A program made the translations under genes and the position numbers. This document shows, piece after piece, positions 49,428 to 57,567 of a stretch of DNA of 64,000 bases (within the stretch, counting starts at the first letter, position 1; every line of letters starts with the position of its first letter). The notes beneath the pieces were generated by a model, which saw only the letters and a list, made by a program, of their open reading frames with translations, did not search any database and was not told where the DNA came from. The DNA is from Pseudarthrobacter oxydans (GTDB taxonomy: Bacteria; Actinomycetota; Actinomycetes; Actinomycetales; Micrococcaceae): assembly GCF_030812335.1 (NCBI RefSeq), contig NZ_JAUSSN010000008.1, forward strand, positions 205,607 through 269,606, written 5' to 3'.

Positions 49428-51640
49428 CATCGCCCACTGACACTCATGACTGGGAAGACGAAATCGCCCGCGAGGCGGCCGTCGACATTGGACTTGTCCG
49501 CGACGTGCTCGCCGACGGCAGAATTCCCGGCGTCAGGATGCTTCCAGCCCCACGATATCTCCGCGTTGAGGCACTCCATTTCGCGGGGGTAAAGAACACC
49601 TCGCCCTCCAATGACGACACGGTCAGGGTCTTCACGCCCTACTCGTTCACCCATAAGCTCTCACCCGAGATCACCGCGTACGTGTCGGCTGGGAAGAACG
49701 ACGCCGGCAAGTCGAGCATCATCAACTATTTGCTGTGGGCGTTGCGTGGGCAAACGGAACTGCAGAGCGACGTGCGCTCGTGGACCCACCAGGTCGCGGC
49801 GCTCTTCATGATCGACGGCCAGAGAATCCTGGTGGCCTGGGGTGTCCGTGGGGGGGTGCCGTCGGGACACATCCTGCGCCTGGCCACCGGGCAGACTGTC
49901 AATTGGGCTGACGTCGACTCGGGAGCCCTCGCCGCGACCACCGCGGCCGCATCAGTGTTTCGCGACTATGAGATGCTGGACGACGGTGACGTCCCAATGA
50001 CTGGTCATCCGGGCGAAGCTATCGAGAGTCTTATTGCCACCCTGCTGGACGCCGGTGCCGTGTCGCTGGGCCAGTTCGCAGATGACCGCAGCTTCACTGC
50101 TGTCGTCTCGGATATGATGATGACGTCCCTCGGATTCGAAGCGATCGAAACATGGCAGAGGAACCCTAAGGGCCTGGATGCTGAGGATGGCAAGGTCATC
50201 AAGCACGCCTGGCCGTTGTGGTCCCAAGCCCTCGTCATCACAAACCCGAGCATCAAGTCCGTCCTCGGGGAGACGCCTCAGCTAGCCACCGCCATCCTGC
50301 AGACCTATCTCGGCGCCAGCTGGGGCCCTGCAACACTTGCCGCGCGGACCCGGAAGCAGGAAATTGAGGGGCTACTTGCGGGGCTCCGCCGGAGGCGGTT
50401 GAAGGACGAACAGGCTCGTGTCTCGGGTGTCGCCGCGCTCCGCGAGGAGGAGGCCCGAATCGAAAATGAACTTGCAGCATTTCCGGCTGCATCCACGGTC
50501 GAGTACATAGACGCAGTACTAACCCACGCGTTGAACACCGCCGATGCTCTTGCCCAGTCCGAACAGTCCGTCTTAAACTACGCCCGCGAATACGGACACC
50601 TCGAACGCGAGCTCCAAGACGCCGAAGCCGACGAGCTTGCGCTCGTCGAGGCGGCCGTCACCAAACGGTTCTGGCACTCCCTCAAACCGTCGTGCTGCCC
50701 ACGCTGTGACGCAGCAGTAGACGAGGCGCGGTGGAAACGCGAACAAGAGGGAAACTGCTCTATCTGCGACTCACCGATCGCGGAGCCGACGCCGACCAAC
50801 CAGCAGGCGTCCTCCGCCGACCAAGCGCTCGGTACGGAGGCCGCCGATAGCGGCGGCGACGTCGTCTCCGACGACGACGACGAGCTCGACGGTGTGAAGG
50901 AGGCGGGAGCGCGAACCGCGGTGCTGGCGCGCCTGGTCACTACGGCGGACCAGAACCACGACAAAGCGGTCCTCGAGCGGAACCTTGCCCGCTCCCTGCA
51001 TGATGAGGCGGTTGCGGCGATTTCGGCCAACGGAGGCGACCCCGCCCGCAGGCGCGATCTGGAACGCGACCTCGCCACCGTTCGGGGCCGTCTCATGGAA
51101 CGTACAGAGCCGACCACCACCTCTGGCGACGGCTTCTCCGACCAGGAGGAGCGGGTGCGGATCCTCAGCATCGCCGAGAAAGTGGCGACGAAACGGCGTG
51201 ACTTGGAACAGCAGACATTGCTGGACCTCGTCAGCGAGCGTGTAACGGCGCTCGGACGTCATCTCGGTATCGATCAGTTGGAGCGGGCGACGCTCAAGGG
51301 CAACGCTCACCTGCCCGTGGTCAAGGGCGGAAAAATGGAGAACTTCGGGAAGCTGACCGAGGGGGAACGGCTCCGCCTGAAAATCGCTGTTGTGATCGGG
51401 CTATTGCAGGTCGGGTCGCTCGCCGGCGTCGGTCGCCACCCGGGGCTGCTCATCATTGACTCCCTCGCGCGGGAGGAGGTCAATCCGTCCAACGTCGAAA
51501 CGCTACTCAGGGAGCTGCGAGACGTGGCAGCGGAGCACGGCCTGCAGGTGATCACGAGCTCCGCGCACGGCGACATCGTCCAGGGCGTCCTTTCCGGCGC
51601 TGCTGTCCGACACGCCCGCGACGATGGATACATGTGGTGA
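49424..51640 (+). CDS. SMC/Rad50-like ATPase of an ABC-3C/Lamassu-type system
   Basis: 738 residues. Walker A-like GKNDAGKSS is at 90-98 (AYVSAGKNDAGKSSIINYLL). A central coiled coil (about 320-560) is interrupted near 424-452 by two CxxC pairs (SCCPRCDAAVDE, then NCSICDSP), a zinc-hook or zinc-ribbon insert. The ABC signature is FGKLTEGERLRLKIAVV near 642. Walker B is PGLLIIDSLAREEV near 673, with Ser after the Asp as in ABC-3C relatives, and the H-switch region VITSSAHGD follows. Such ATPases sense invading DNA and control an effector. Confidence 0.82.
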   Translation: MTSPTDTHDWEDEIAREAAVDIGLVRDVLADGRIPGVRMLPAPRYLRVEALHFAGVKNTSPSNDDTVRVFTPYSFTHKLSPEITAYVSAGKNDAGKSSIINYLLWALRGQTELQSDVRSWTHQVAALFMIDGQRILVAWGVRGGVPSGHILRLATGQTVNWADVDSGALAATTAAASVFRDYEMLDDGDVPMTGHPGEAIESLIATLLDAGAVSLGQFADDRSFTAVVSDMMMTSLGFEAIETWQRNPKGLDAEDGKVIKHAWPLWSQALVITNPSIKSVLGETPQLATAILQTYLGASWGPATLAARTRKQEIEGLLAGLRRRRLKDEQARVSGVAALREEEARIENELAAFPAASTVEYIDAVLTHALNTADALAQSEQSVLNYAREYGHLERELQDAEADELALVEAAVTKRFWHSLKPSCCPRCDAAVDEARWKREQEGNCSICDSPIAEPTPTNQQASSADQALGTEAADSGGDVVSDDDDELDGVKEAGARTAVLARLVTTADQNHDKAVLERNLARSLHDEAVAAISANGGDPARRRDLERDLATVRGRLMERTEPTTTSGDGFSDQEERVRILSIAEKVATKRRDLEQQTLLDLVSERVTALGRHLGIDQLERATLKGNAHLPVVKGGKMENFGKLTEGERLRLKIAVVIGLLQVGSLAGVGRHPGLLIIDSLAREEVNPSNVETLLRELRDVAAEHGLQVITSSAHGDIVQGVLSGAAVRHARDDGYMW

Positions 51641-51692
51641 AGGGAGCCGCGGCGAATGGCCGAGAAGGCCGATCCGCGAGGATTGCGGCGAC

Positions 51693-53741
51693 GTGACCGA
51701 CAGTGGCGTACGTCGATGCGACACTTTCCTAATGGACGATATGAGCACCCTCCTGAACGGTCTCGATCTTCGTTACGCCGTAAGCGTGGCGGAGCTCGGC
51801 GGCGAAGAAGCCATTTACCAACAGCGTCAGCTGCTGGCCGGAAAGGGATGGTTGATTCCGGCCGTCGACGCTTTGTGTCGCGAGTGGCCCACCCTCATCA
51901 ATCGCGAAAACGCGCGTGACTTCCTGGTCGAGGCGCTGCAGGAAGCGGACCTGTTCACATTCGACGGGCTCGCGGACGTGATCTCCCTTTCTCCGGCCGC
52001 GTTAAGCGGGGCCGCGACGCACGTCGTCGAGCTGCTTCGAGCCTTCAACCAGACCGCGGATCTTCGCCAGGATATGGCGCTCGAACTATGGACCCGACTC
52101 GCGATCGGCGGCTGGTGTAGCGCCCTCGAAGTCCGTGCTGCGCTGGCCACTCGAGCAACGCACGCCGCCTCCGTCGGCGAAGACGCATCGCCCTACCTCG
52201 TCCGCTCTCTTGGCGCCGCTTTCGACCGGTGGAACGATAACGAGCTCGAGGAAGGACTTCGCCTCTTCGCCGACGCTGAGGACAGCAACTCGGACTCCTT
52301 GATGGAACTCGGCTTCCACTCGATCGGGCGTGCCGCTGCGGCCGGAACCCTCACTGCCGCGCTCGACGAGATGCGTATGGCGACAGTTTGGTTCACCCGA
52401 GCGGAGCAAGATGACGACCGCCGTGACGCGCACGCGTTCGCCCTAATCACCGGCCGAATCCACCACTTCGGGTCCGGTAACCCCATCACGCCAGAAGATG
52501 TCACTGAGGTCGAAGACTCCGTATACACGTACCTGAGCGGATTCGTTGGCGAAGAACCTCATTGGAGGCAACCGCGCGCTGACACCAGCGCGTCCTGGGC
52601 CCGCTTGATCTCGTCCCTGGCGGGTGTTGCTGACCTCCATCAGCAGGAGTGGATGGATGCTGCCAATCTCATCGCCGCGGCCGCCGACGTGTACATTGCC
52701 CACCGCAGCCTGACGCTAGTCATTGATCCCTCACAGGTTAACGAACGCACGCTCGGCGCATCGCTAGCGCAACGGGGGATCGCGACAATTCTACAGCCAC
52801 AGATAGAAAACGGTCTGGCCGCCGCGTCCGCCCCGATCGCCTTCCTGGACCGGTGGCTTGCGCGGGAGAAGGAGCATCACGCCACCGGGAGCGAATTACC
52901 CCAGTTCGACACCGTCGCGGAGCTTCGCCAACGACTGGTTGAGATGGCGCCAGACAACCCAAAAGCTGGTGGCGGATCGGATACCGGCGACACATCGACC
53001 CGCCTTGGTGAAACCCCCCAATTCGTCGCCATGAAAGCCGCCGCCGCAGAGTCGCCCGAGGCGGCCAAGCTCCTCGACGAGTGGCAGCGTCACATCACGC
53101 CGCTCAACTTTGCCCAAGAAGAGCTGCTCGAACGGCTCATCAAAGGCATCCACGACCACGCGGAAGGCAACTCGGTCGCCTACGACGGGCAAATGCGAGC
53201 CCTGGTGTCCGCCCTGATCCGTTTCACGGCCCGCTACCTCGATCAACTGCAATCCGGCCAACGCAAAGTCCCGTGGCTGCGCCCGGAAAAGACTGACCTC
53301 CCCGGGGAGGACGTTCTCGCCGACAGCCTCGACGACGCCCTCTACTTCGCCGGCCTGAACAGCAAAGCCGAGGTCGCCAACGTCGGTGGTGGCCGCGTCG
53401 ATGTGCTCGTCGAATTCCAACGGTGCCGCTTTGCCATTGAAGTAAAACGTGAACTTACCCACCACACCGATGATCAACTTGTTTCGAAATACGGCACGCA
53501 GGCCGTCCAGTACGCCGCTACGGACGTCACAGCCGTGTTCCTGGCCGTCCTCGACTACTTCGAACGGCAGGAGCGCCTGGATATCGACGCCGTTTTCTGG
53601 ACCCGGCAGCTGCAGCTCGACCCGCTGTCGCGGAAGTATGCACTCACAGCGCTGAGAGTCCAGGCGCATGTTGACTCGCCCTCCGCCTCCTCGCGCCGTT
53701 CAGGGTATGGGCGTGTGAGCAAGCCCAACAACCGTGTCTGA
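51693..53741 (+). CDS. Large helical protein with C-terminal PD-(D/E)XK nuclease, probable effector
   Basis: 682 residues from GTG 51693, which has GAGGAT upstream; ATG 51732 is an alternative. Residues to about 480 are an alpha-helical array without a clear family (GGWCSALEVRAALATRATHA, HQQEWMDAANLIAAAADVYI). The C-terminus holds a restriction-endonuclease-like core near 540-610: EDVLADSLDDALYFAGLNSK, GGGRVDVLVEF, CRFAIEVKREL (Asp, then ExK) and QLVSKYGTQAVQYA with the usual Gln. It follows the ATPase directly, so DNA cleavage triggered by the ATPase is the inferred role. The order C-B-A differs from common Lamassu operons. Confidence 0.68.
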   Translation: MTDSGVRRCDTFLMDDMSTLLNGLDLRYAVSVAELGGEEAIYQQRQLLAGKGWLIPAVDALCREWPTLINRENARDFLVEALQEADLFTFDGLADVISLSPAALSGAATHVVELLRAFNQTADLRQDMALELWTRLAIGGWCSALEVRAALATRATHAASVGEDASPYLVRSLGAAFDRWNDNELEEGLRLFADAEDSNSDSLMELGFHSIGRAAAAGTLTAALDEMRMATVWFTRAEQDDDRRDAHAFALITGRIHHFGSGNPITPEDVTEVEDSVYTYLSGFVGEEPHWRQPRADTSASWARLISSLAGVADLHQQEWMDAANLIAAAADVYIAHRSLTLVIDPSQVNERTLGASLAQRGIATILQPQIENGLAAASAPIAFLDRWLAREKEHHATGSELPQFDTVAELRQRLVEMAPDNPKAGGGSDTGDTSTRLGETPQFVAMKAAAAESPEAAKLLDEWQRHITPLNFAQEELLERLIKGIHDHAEGNSVAYDGQMRALVSALIRFTARYLDQLQSGQRKVPWLRPEKTDLPGEDVLADSLDDALYFAGLNSKAEVANVGGGRVDVLVEFQRCRFAIEVKRELTHHTDDQLVSKYGTQAVQYAATDVTAVFLAVLDYFERQERLDIDAVFWTRQLQLDPLSRKYALTALRVQAHVDSPSASSRRSGYGRVSKPNNRV

Positions 53742-54284
53742 CGTGGTTTAGCCCAGGAGTCTGTTGGCAGGGAAACCACCGGTGCCATGGCTCCTATGCT
53801 CCGCCTTGTCGCTTCCGCCAAGGTGCTTCTGCGTGATCTGAAGAAGCATCGCTAGGCTCTCTCCAATTTCTTCTAGTTGGGTTGCCGGCACAGACAATAG
53901 ACTCAATGTTCACGGCTAGGTCACTCCGGCGCCGACTACGTGCTCGCCGAATGCGCACGCGGTCTCCAAGCGCAAGCGGCGACTCACGTTTGCCGAATGC
54001 GGCGCACGCATCAACTCCCCTGGGCCCGGCACGTGTCCGCTCCGCTCGCCCAAGACGGGATCGCCGGCCTCTCTGGTGAGCTTCCGGATTATGATCATCG
54101 CGTCCGATGCGGGTCGGATGGGGAATCCGAACGAATTGAAGAGATTGCAGCTTGGCGCCTTCGTCACCGCATCCGACCTGCTCACCGGCGGCGGGACCTG
54201 GAAGACTGACGGCTCCCCCGATGGCAAGACGGCTGCTCTGTTTGGTCGCTTGGCCACGGGCAGTCGTTGCCTGCGCTGCCATAT
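53742..54284. other. Intergenic region of relic character
   Basis: 543 bases after the nuclease gene. No convincing gene. Long frames on both strands cross it without ribosome sites or family resemblance. It merges into the IS relic, so it may be the remains of mobile-element cargo. Confidence 0.45.
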
Positions 54285-54856
54285 GAAGATCTGGGACTTC
54301 AGAGGTCCGCGGCTGGGTGTGGGCCCGTCCCCGGGATCAGATTCGCCCGCTCGCACGCCAGTTTGCGGTCGATTGGCGCCGGCACTCATCCGCATCAGCA
54401 GGCCAGCCTGCTCGTCGGTGAACTCAAGCTCCTTATCGCGGCGCAGCAACGACGCCAGGACGGGCGGGAGCGGTGCCAGCAGCCTGCGGCAGGGGTCCGC
54501 AGCACCGCCCAACACTTGACCAGTGCCGGCAGCAGATCAGGGCCATAGGCCGGTGCCCTGCCCGGCAGGGGCTTGATGATCTTCAGAACCAGGCATCCCG
54601 CAAGGCCGCCCTGGCGTAGTCCCGATGCCGCCCGGTCAGCTCCACCAGTTCATCAAGATTCCGGGGGGTCGCCTTCCGCCACGCGCTCCGATACGCGAGG
54701 CTTTCTTCTTCGTCACAGTCTGCCGCTGGGCCATCGTTAGCTCCATGAAAACGGGCATAGCTTGCACCCGCCGCCAACACCGTCAACCACGCAGCTACGC
54801 GGACGTTTTCAAATGAGGCTACGTGTCCGGCTACGCGGAGGATTTCTGCGAGTCAA
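54285..54856 (-). mobile_element. Degraded IS relic related to the element at 3204
   Basis: The right end (54813-54856) matches the inverted repeat of the IS at 3204-4556. On the minus strand, pieces of its transposase are readable: LDELVELTGRHRDYARAAL (54600-54660), then WAVLR-like sequence replaced by LLAPLPPVLASLLRRDKELE, LLMRMSAG and GPLKSQI. They lie in different frames, and the element is truncated after LKSQI, before the catalytic core. It is non-functional. Confidence 0.75.
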
Positions 54857-54889
54857 CGCGGCGACTTGACTGGGGTGCACGAGGTAAAT

Positions 54890-55045
54890 ATGATCTTAGC
54901 AAGCGAACACATTGCGTTCTTCGCCCAAAACAAAATACAGATCGTCGGCCCGCGAGGGCTTGATACACCTCAGGCGAGTCGCCCTGGTTGGAAGCGAATC
55001 CAGTCGGTGTCCTCTCGCCGGGAGTGGATGAACCCAAAGTACTAG
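54890..55045 (+). CDS. Possible small protein, 51 residues
   Basis: ATG 54890 has GAGGT 6 bases upstream and opens a frame reading MILASEHIAFFAQNKIQIVG, ending NPKY at 55045. It is lower in GC than normal genes here. After the stop the same frame continues for 29 codons (GTG 55046 to 55135: LPQTYGDLSELATKDGVNDT), which faintly resembles the C-terminal helix-turn-helix of large serine recombinases. It may therefore be a recombinase relic rather than a gene. Confidence 0.3.
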   Translation: MILASEHIAFFAQNKIQIVGPRGLDTPQASRPGWKRIQSVSSRREWMNPKY

Positions 55046-55142
55046 GTGAATCTACTCCCGCAAACCTACGGGGATCTTTCGGAGCTTGCGACGAAGGATG
55101 GGGTCAATGACACTATTCGCAGACGATCCCGCTAAATTTTGG

Positions 55143-55172
55143 AATAGCCTCCGCGCTTAAGCGGAGGCTATT
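55143..55172 (+). terminator. Perfect hairpin in the leader of the LOTUS operon
   Basis: AATAGCCTCCGC-GCTTAA-GCGGAGGCTATT: a 12-bp perfect stem 23 bases upstream of the TTG start, followed by TTGCCATTTC. It could terminate upstream transcription or attenuate the operon. A 20-codon frame (ATG 55099) with a good purine-rich leader ends inside its loop. Confidence 0.65.
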
Positions 55173-55195
55173 GCCATTTCATCCGTGGAGATCCT

Positions 55196-56056
55196 TTGAC
55201 GACTGACGCTACTTCAACGCCCACACTGGACGATATCTTCGATGCATTGCAAAAGGCTGCAGAGGCCGCCGCCGCAAGTGGTGGGACGCTTTACGGCGCC
55301 CAGGCGAAGAAACAGCTCACACACCAGTTTCCGGATTTCACGGAACGGCTGTTCGGCTTCAAAAAGTTCATCGAACTGCTCCGCGCAGGTAACGATGCCG
55401 GCCGGTTTCGGCTAGAGATCATCGACGGACACCCTCGCATCACGAGGCCGAGCATGAGTCCGGTAGGAGCGCAAAGTGGCGCAGTCCAGGGCCGCCTAAG
55501 GGCAGACGTATGGAGTACCTTCATCACCTGGGACACCGGTAAGCGCTACTGGGACCGGAGGCGTCGCCGCGCTATCTTCATCCCTACAGACGACGAAGGA
55601 ATCCCGTCGTGGGAGCGTTCTCCCAGCGACTTCGTTGAGATAGATCCGATTTCGATGCAGGAGCAGTTGGGGTGGATGGGTTCCTTTGCGGCCACCCAGA
55701 GCGAGCCCGTTCGCGAGAAGCTTCAAGCGGCACTCAAAGACCCTCGGCCGGGTGCCTTCAAGGATGAGCTCGACGAGCATGGCCTGAGTGGGGCGTGGCG
55801 AGCACTTCTGCAGCGGCGAGTGATGGAGCACTCTGCTGGTTGGGCTGAAAGGAACGAGATTCCTCTGACCTCCATTGTGGAGAAGCGTGACCGCGCCCAC
55901 GCGAAAGTACTGACGACTCCAAAGCCTGAGAGCGTTACTGCACCGAGCACTGACGTAGAGCAGCTCCGCTCTCGTTTGCGCCAGATCATCAGCGACATGA
56001 GTCTCGCCGAGCTCTCCGCTCTTCCGATCCCGGCCGCGTACCTGCTGGAGCGTTAG
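55196..56056 (+). CDS. LOTUS (OST-HTH) domain protein with UPF0158-like region
   Basis: 286 residues. Residues 8-85 form an OST-HTH/LOTUS domain (IFDALQKAAEAAAASGGTLY, KKQLTHQFPDFTERLFGFKK, FIELLRAG), an RNA-binding winged helix. Residues 100-215 resemble UPF0158 (LRADVWSTFITWDTGKRYWD, DFVEIDPISMQEQLGWMGSF, then LKDPRPGAFKDELDEHGLSG and WRALLQRR). The C-terminus is helical. No NYN/PIN nuclease is present. The TTG start has GGAG 6 bases upstream. The next gene starts 6 bases after the stop, so the pair forms an operon. Function is unknown; RNA recognition is inferred. Confidence 0.65.
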   Translation: MTTDATSTPTLDDIFDALQKAAEAAAASGGTLYGAQAKKQLTHQFPDFTERLFGFKKFIELLRAGNDAGRFRLEIIDGHPRITRPSMSPVGAQSGAVQGRLRADVWSTFITWDTGKRYWDRRRRRAIFIPTDDEGIPSWERSPSDFVEIDPISMQEQLGWMGSFAATQSEPVREKLQAALKDPRPGAFKDELDEHGLSGAWRALLQRRVMEHSAGWAERNEIPLTSIVEKRDRAHAKVLTTPKPESVTAPSTDVEQLRSRLRQIISDMSLAELSALPIPAAYLLER

Positions 56057-56061
56057 CTCGG

Positions 56062-57216
56062 ATGGCAAGGTTTAATGCGCAGCCCTTGAGGGGGGCGCGC
56101 AGTTTTCTCGATCTGCGCGAGCTGCGGGCAGTTCCGCAGGACTTCGGGGCTGAGTGGGCCGCAGAGAAGCGCCCGCGAGGGCTCCTCAAGCCGGCTCTGG
56201 ACATTAGGTCCAATTACGAATTTGTCGCTCGGCTCGAAGCGAACATGGCGGCTTGGCTCACCGGCGAAGGAATTGACGGCGCGTTGAGCGCAGCAGTGCT
56301 ACCTGAAGTTCTCCGCGATCCCGGATTCTCAGCCTCTCGAAATGATGATGGCCTGACCCACATCCGTCACGCCGTCGTCATGCATCGCAACGATGGGGCT
56401 GGCCCACCCTTCGAAATATTGGTGCGCGCGGACGTATGGGTGAAGGCGCGGCACGTCCCCGCTGGTGCGAATCAGGTGATTCCAGCTGAGGTCGTTCGAG
56501 AGGAACTACTGTGCACGATCGTCGACATGGAGGACGATGCGGAGATTGGCGACTTAATGCGCGCCTACCTGGACATGGTCGCTGAATTCGGCCCTCTGAA
56601 GTCCGCTCGTACTCTCACGCGTTTGATCGTGTTCCTAGGGGATCCTCGCGCGTTGGGCAGCCAGAACGCTCCTGAGAATTGGCGCAACGAACTGAAGGAG
56701 CTCTGTCGGGCGTTTGATGCAGATGTCCAATTTCATCGTGGGCCGAAGTTCACGGACACCGCTAGCGACAAGGTCACCCACGTGGTCCGCTTCGAGCCGT
56801 ACTCCGGCGAGGAACCGAGAACAACCCGCGGGGGAGAAATCGAACACACCAAGATCGATGCCCGCTCCATCGACTACTCAGACATCTTTGATCAGATCGC
56901 CTTGGCGCTGGTTAATATTGAGGATGAGGCGGAGTCCTCCGCCTTCGAACCAAGGGCTCTCGAACCGGGCGAACAAGTATTTCATCGTAAGCGCGGCAGG
57001 TCCGGAAAATTCGACCTCTTTGACGAAGGCGCCGATACGGCGTGTTCTCATCGTGTAGGTTTTGTCCGGTTCCACAACAGCGATAAAGCGATAAAAGGTT
57101 TTCGAAGACGGTACACGAACTTCGAGGACTCCTGGATGCGCCACTGCTCAAAGTATCCCGACTGCGGGATGTACGCAGTATTCTGCCCTGACCGGAACGA
57201 AGCGAGCATGGATTGA
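56062..57216 (+). CDS. Unrecognised 384-residue protein paired with the LOTUS protein
   Basis: Not recognised. Soluble, no signal peptide. The N-terminal part (RGARSFLDLRELRAVPQDFG, LKPALDIRSNYEFVARLEAN) and central beta-rich region (RHAVVMHRNDGAGPPFEILV, LTRLIVFLGDPRALG) have no known motif. A segment near residues 245-290 is acidic. The last 50 residues hold Cys and His (TACSHRVGF, RHCSKYPDCGMYAVFCP) that could bind a metal. GGAG lies 11 bases upstream of the ATG. It is the last gene before the right island repeat, so it is probably a partner of the LOTUS protein. Confidence 0.6.
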   Translation: MARFNAQPLRGARSFLDLRELRAVPQDFGAEWAAEKRPRGLLKPALDIRSNYEFVARLEANMAAWLTGEGIDGALSAAVLPEVLRDPGFSASRNDDGLTHIRHAVVMHRNDGAGPPFEILVRADVWVKARHVPAGANQVIPAEVVREELLCTIVDMEDDAEIGDLMRAYLDMVAEFGPLKSARTLTRLIVFLGDPRALGSQNAPENWRNELKELCRAFDADVQFHRGPKFTDTASDKVTHVVRFEPYSGEEPRTTRGGEIEHTKIDARSIDYSDIFDQIALALVNIEDEAESSAFEPRALEPGEQVFHRKRGRSGKFDLFDEGADTACSHRVGFVRFHNSDKAIKGFRRRYTNFEDSWMRHCSKYPDCGMYAVFCPDRNEASMD

Positions 57217-57481
57217 CGCCGGGGAAGCAATCCATGCCGCAGTCTGCAGAGTGCCGCTGGCTTTAGCTTGACGCAGCGCTCGTCGGATCGTCCCGCTTGG
57301 GCGATTGGTCCGCGCACCCCTCCTAGCCAGGTCGGGTCGTAGAGCCTGGCCCAGGGTACCCTTTAGAGGCCAAGAATTATGCTGTGAGATGATGCCGGGT
57401 TGCACGTCAACCTCTAATTTTTCCGCTTGCTTACCGCATCGAGCCGTCAACAGGCCCGGAACAGGCTGTATTCGGAAAATG

Positions 57482-57551
57482 TCCCGTTGCGCTATCACCT
57501 ATGGGCGTTCTCAGCCTCGCTGGTAGCAGCTACACGTGATAGCGCAACGGG
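57482..57551 (+). repeat. Right copy of island-flanking repeat with inverted arm (candidate attR)
   Basis: 57482-57502 is identical to the left copy at 47480-47500. Here an exact inverse arm also exists: CCCGTTGCGCTATCAC (57483-57498) pairs with GTGATAGCGCAACGGG (57536-57551) around 37 bases. It lies 17 bases beyond the GH13 gene's stop, so it could be that gene's terminator used as an insertion target. In the left copy the second arm is degraded. Confidence 0.65.
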
Positions 57552-57567
57552 GGTTCGTCTGGAACGT

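Noticed and set aside
54076..54519. Plus-strand frame across the IS relic
   Set aside because: It reads antisense through recognisable transposase remnants, so it is a chance frame.
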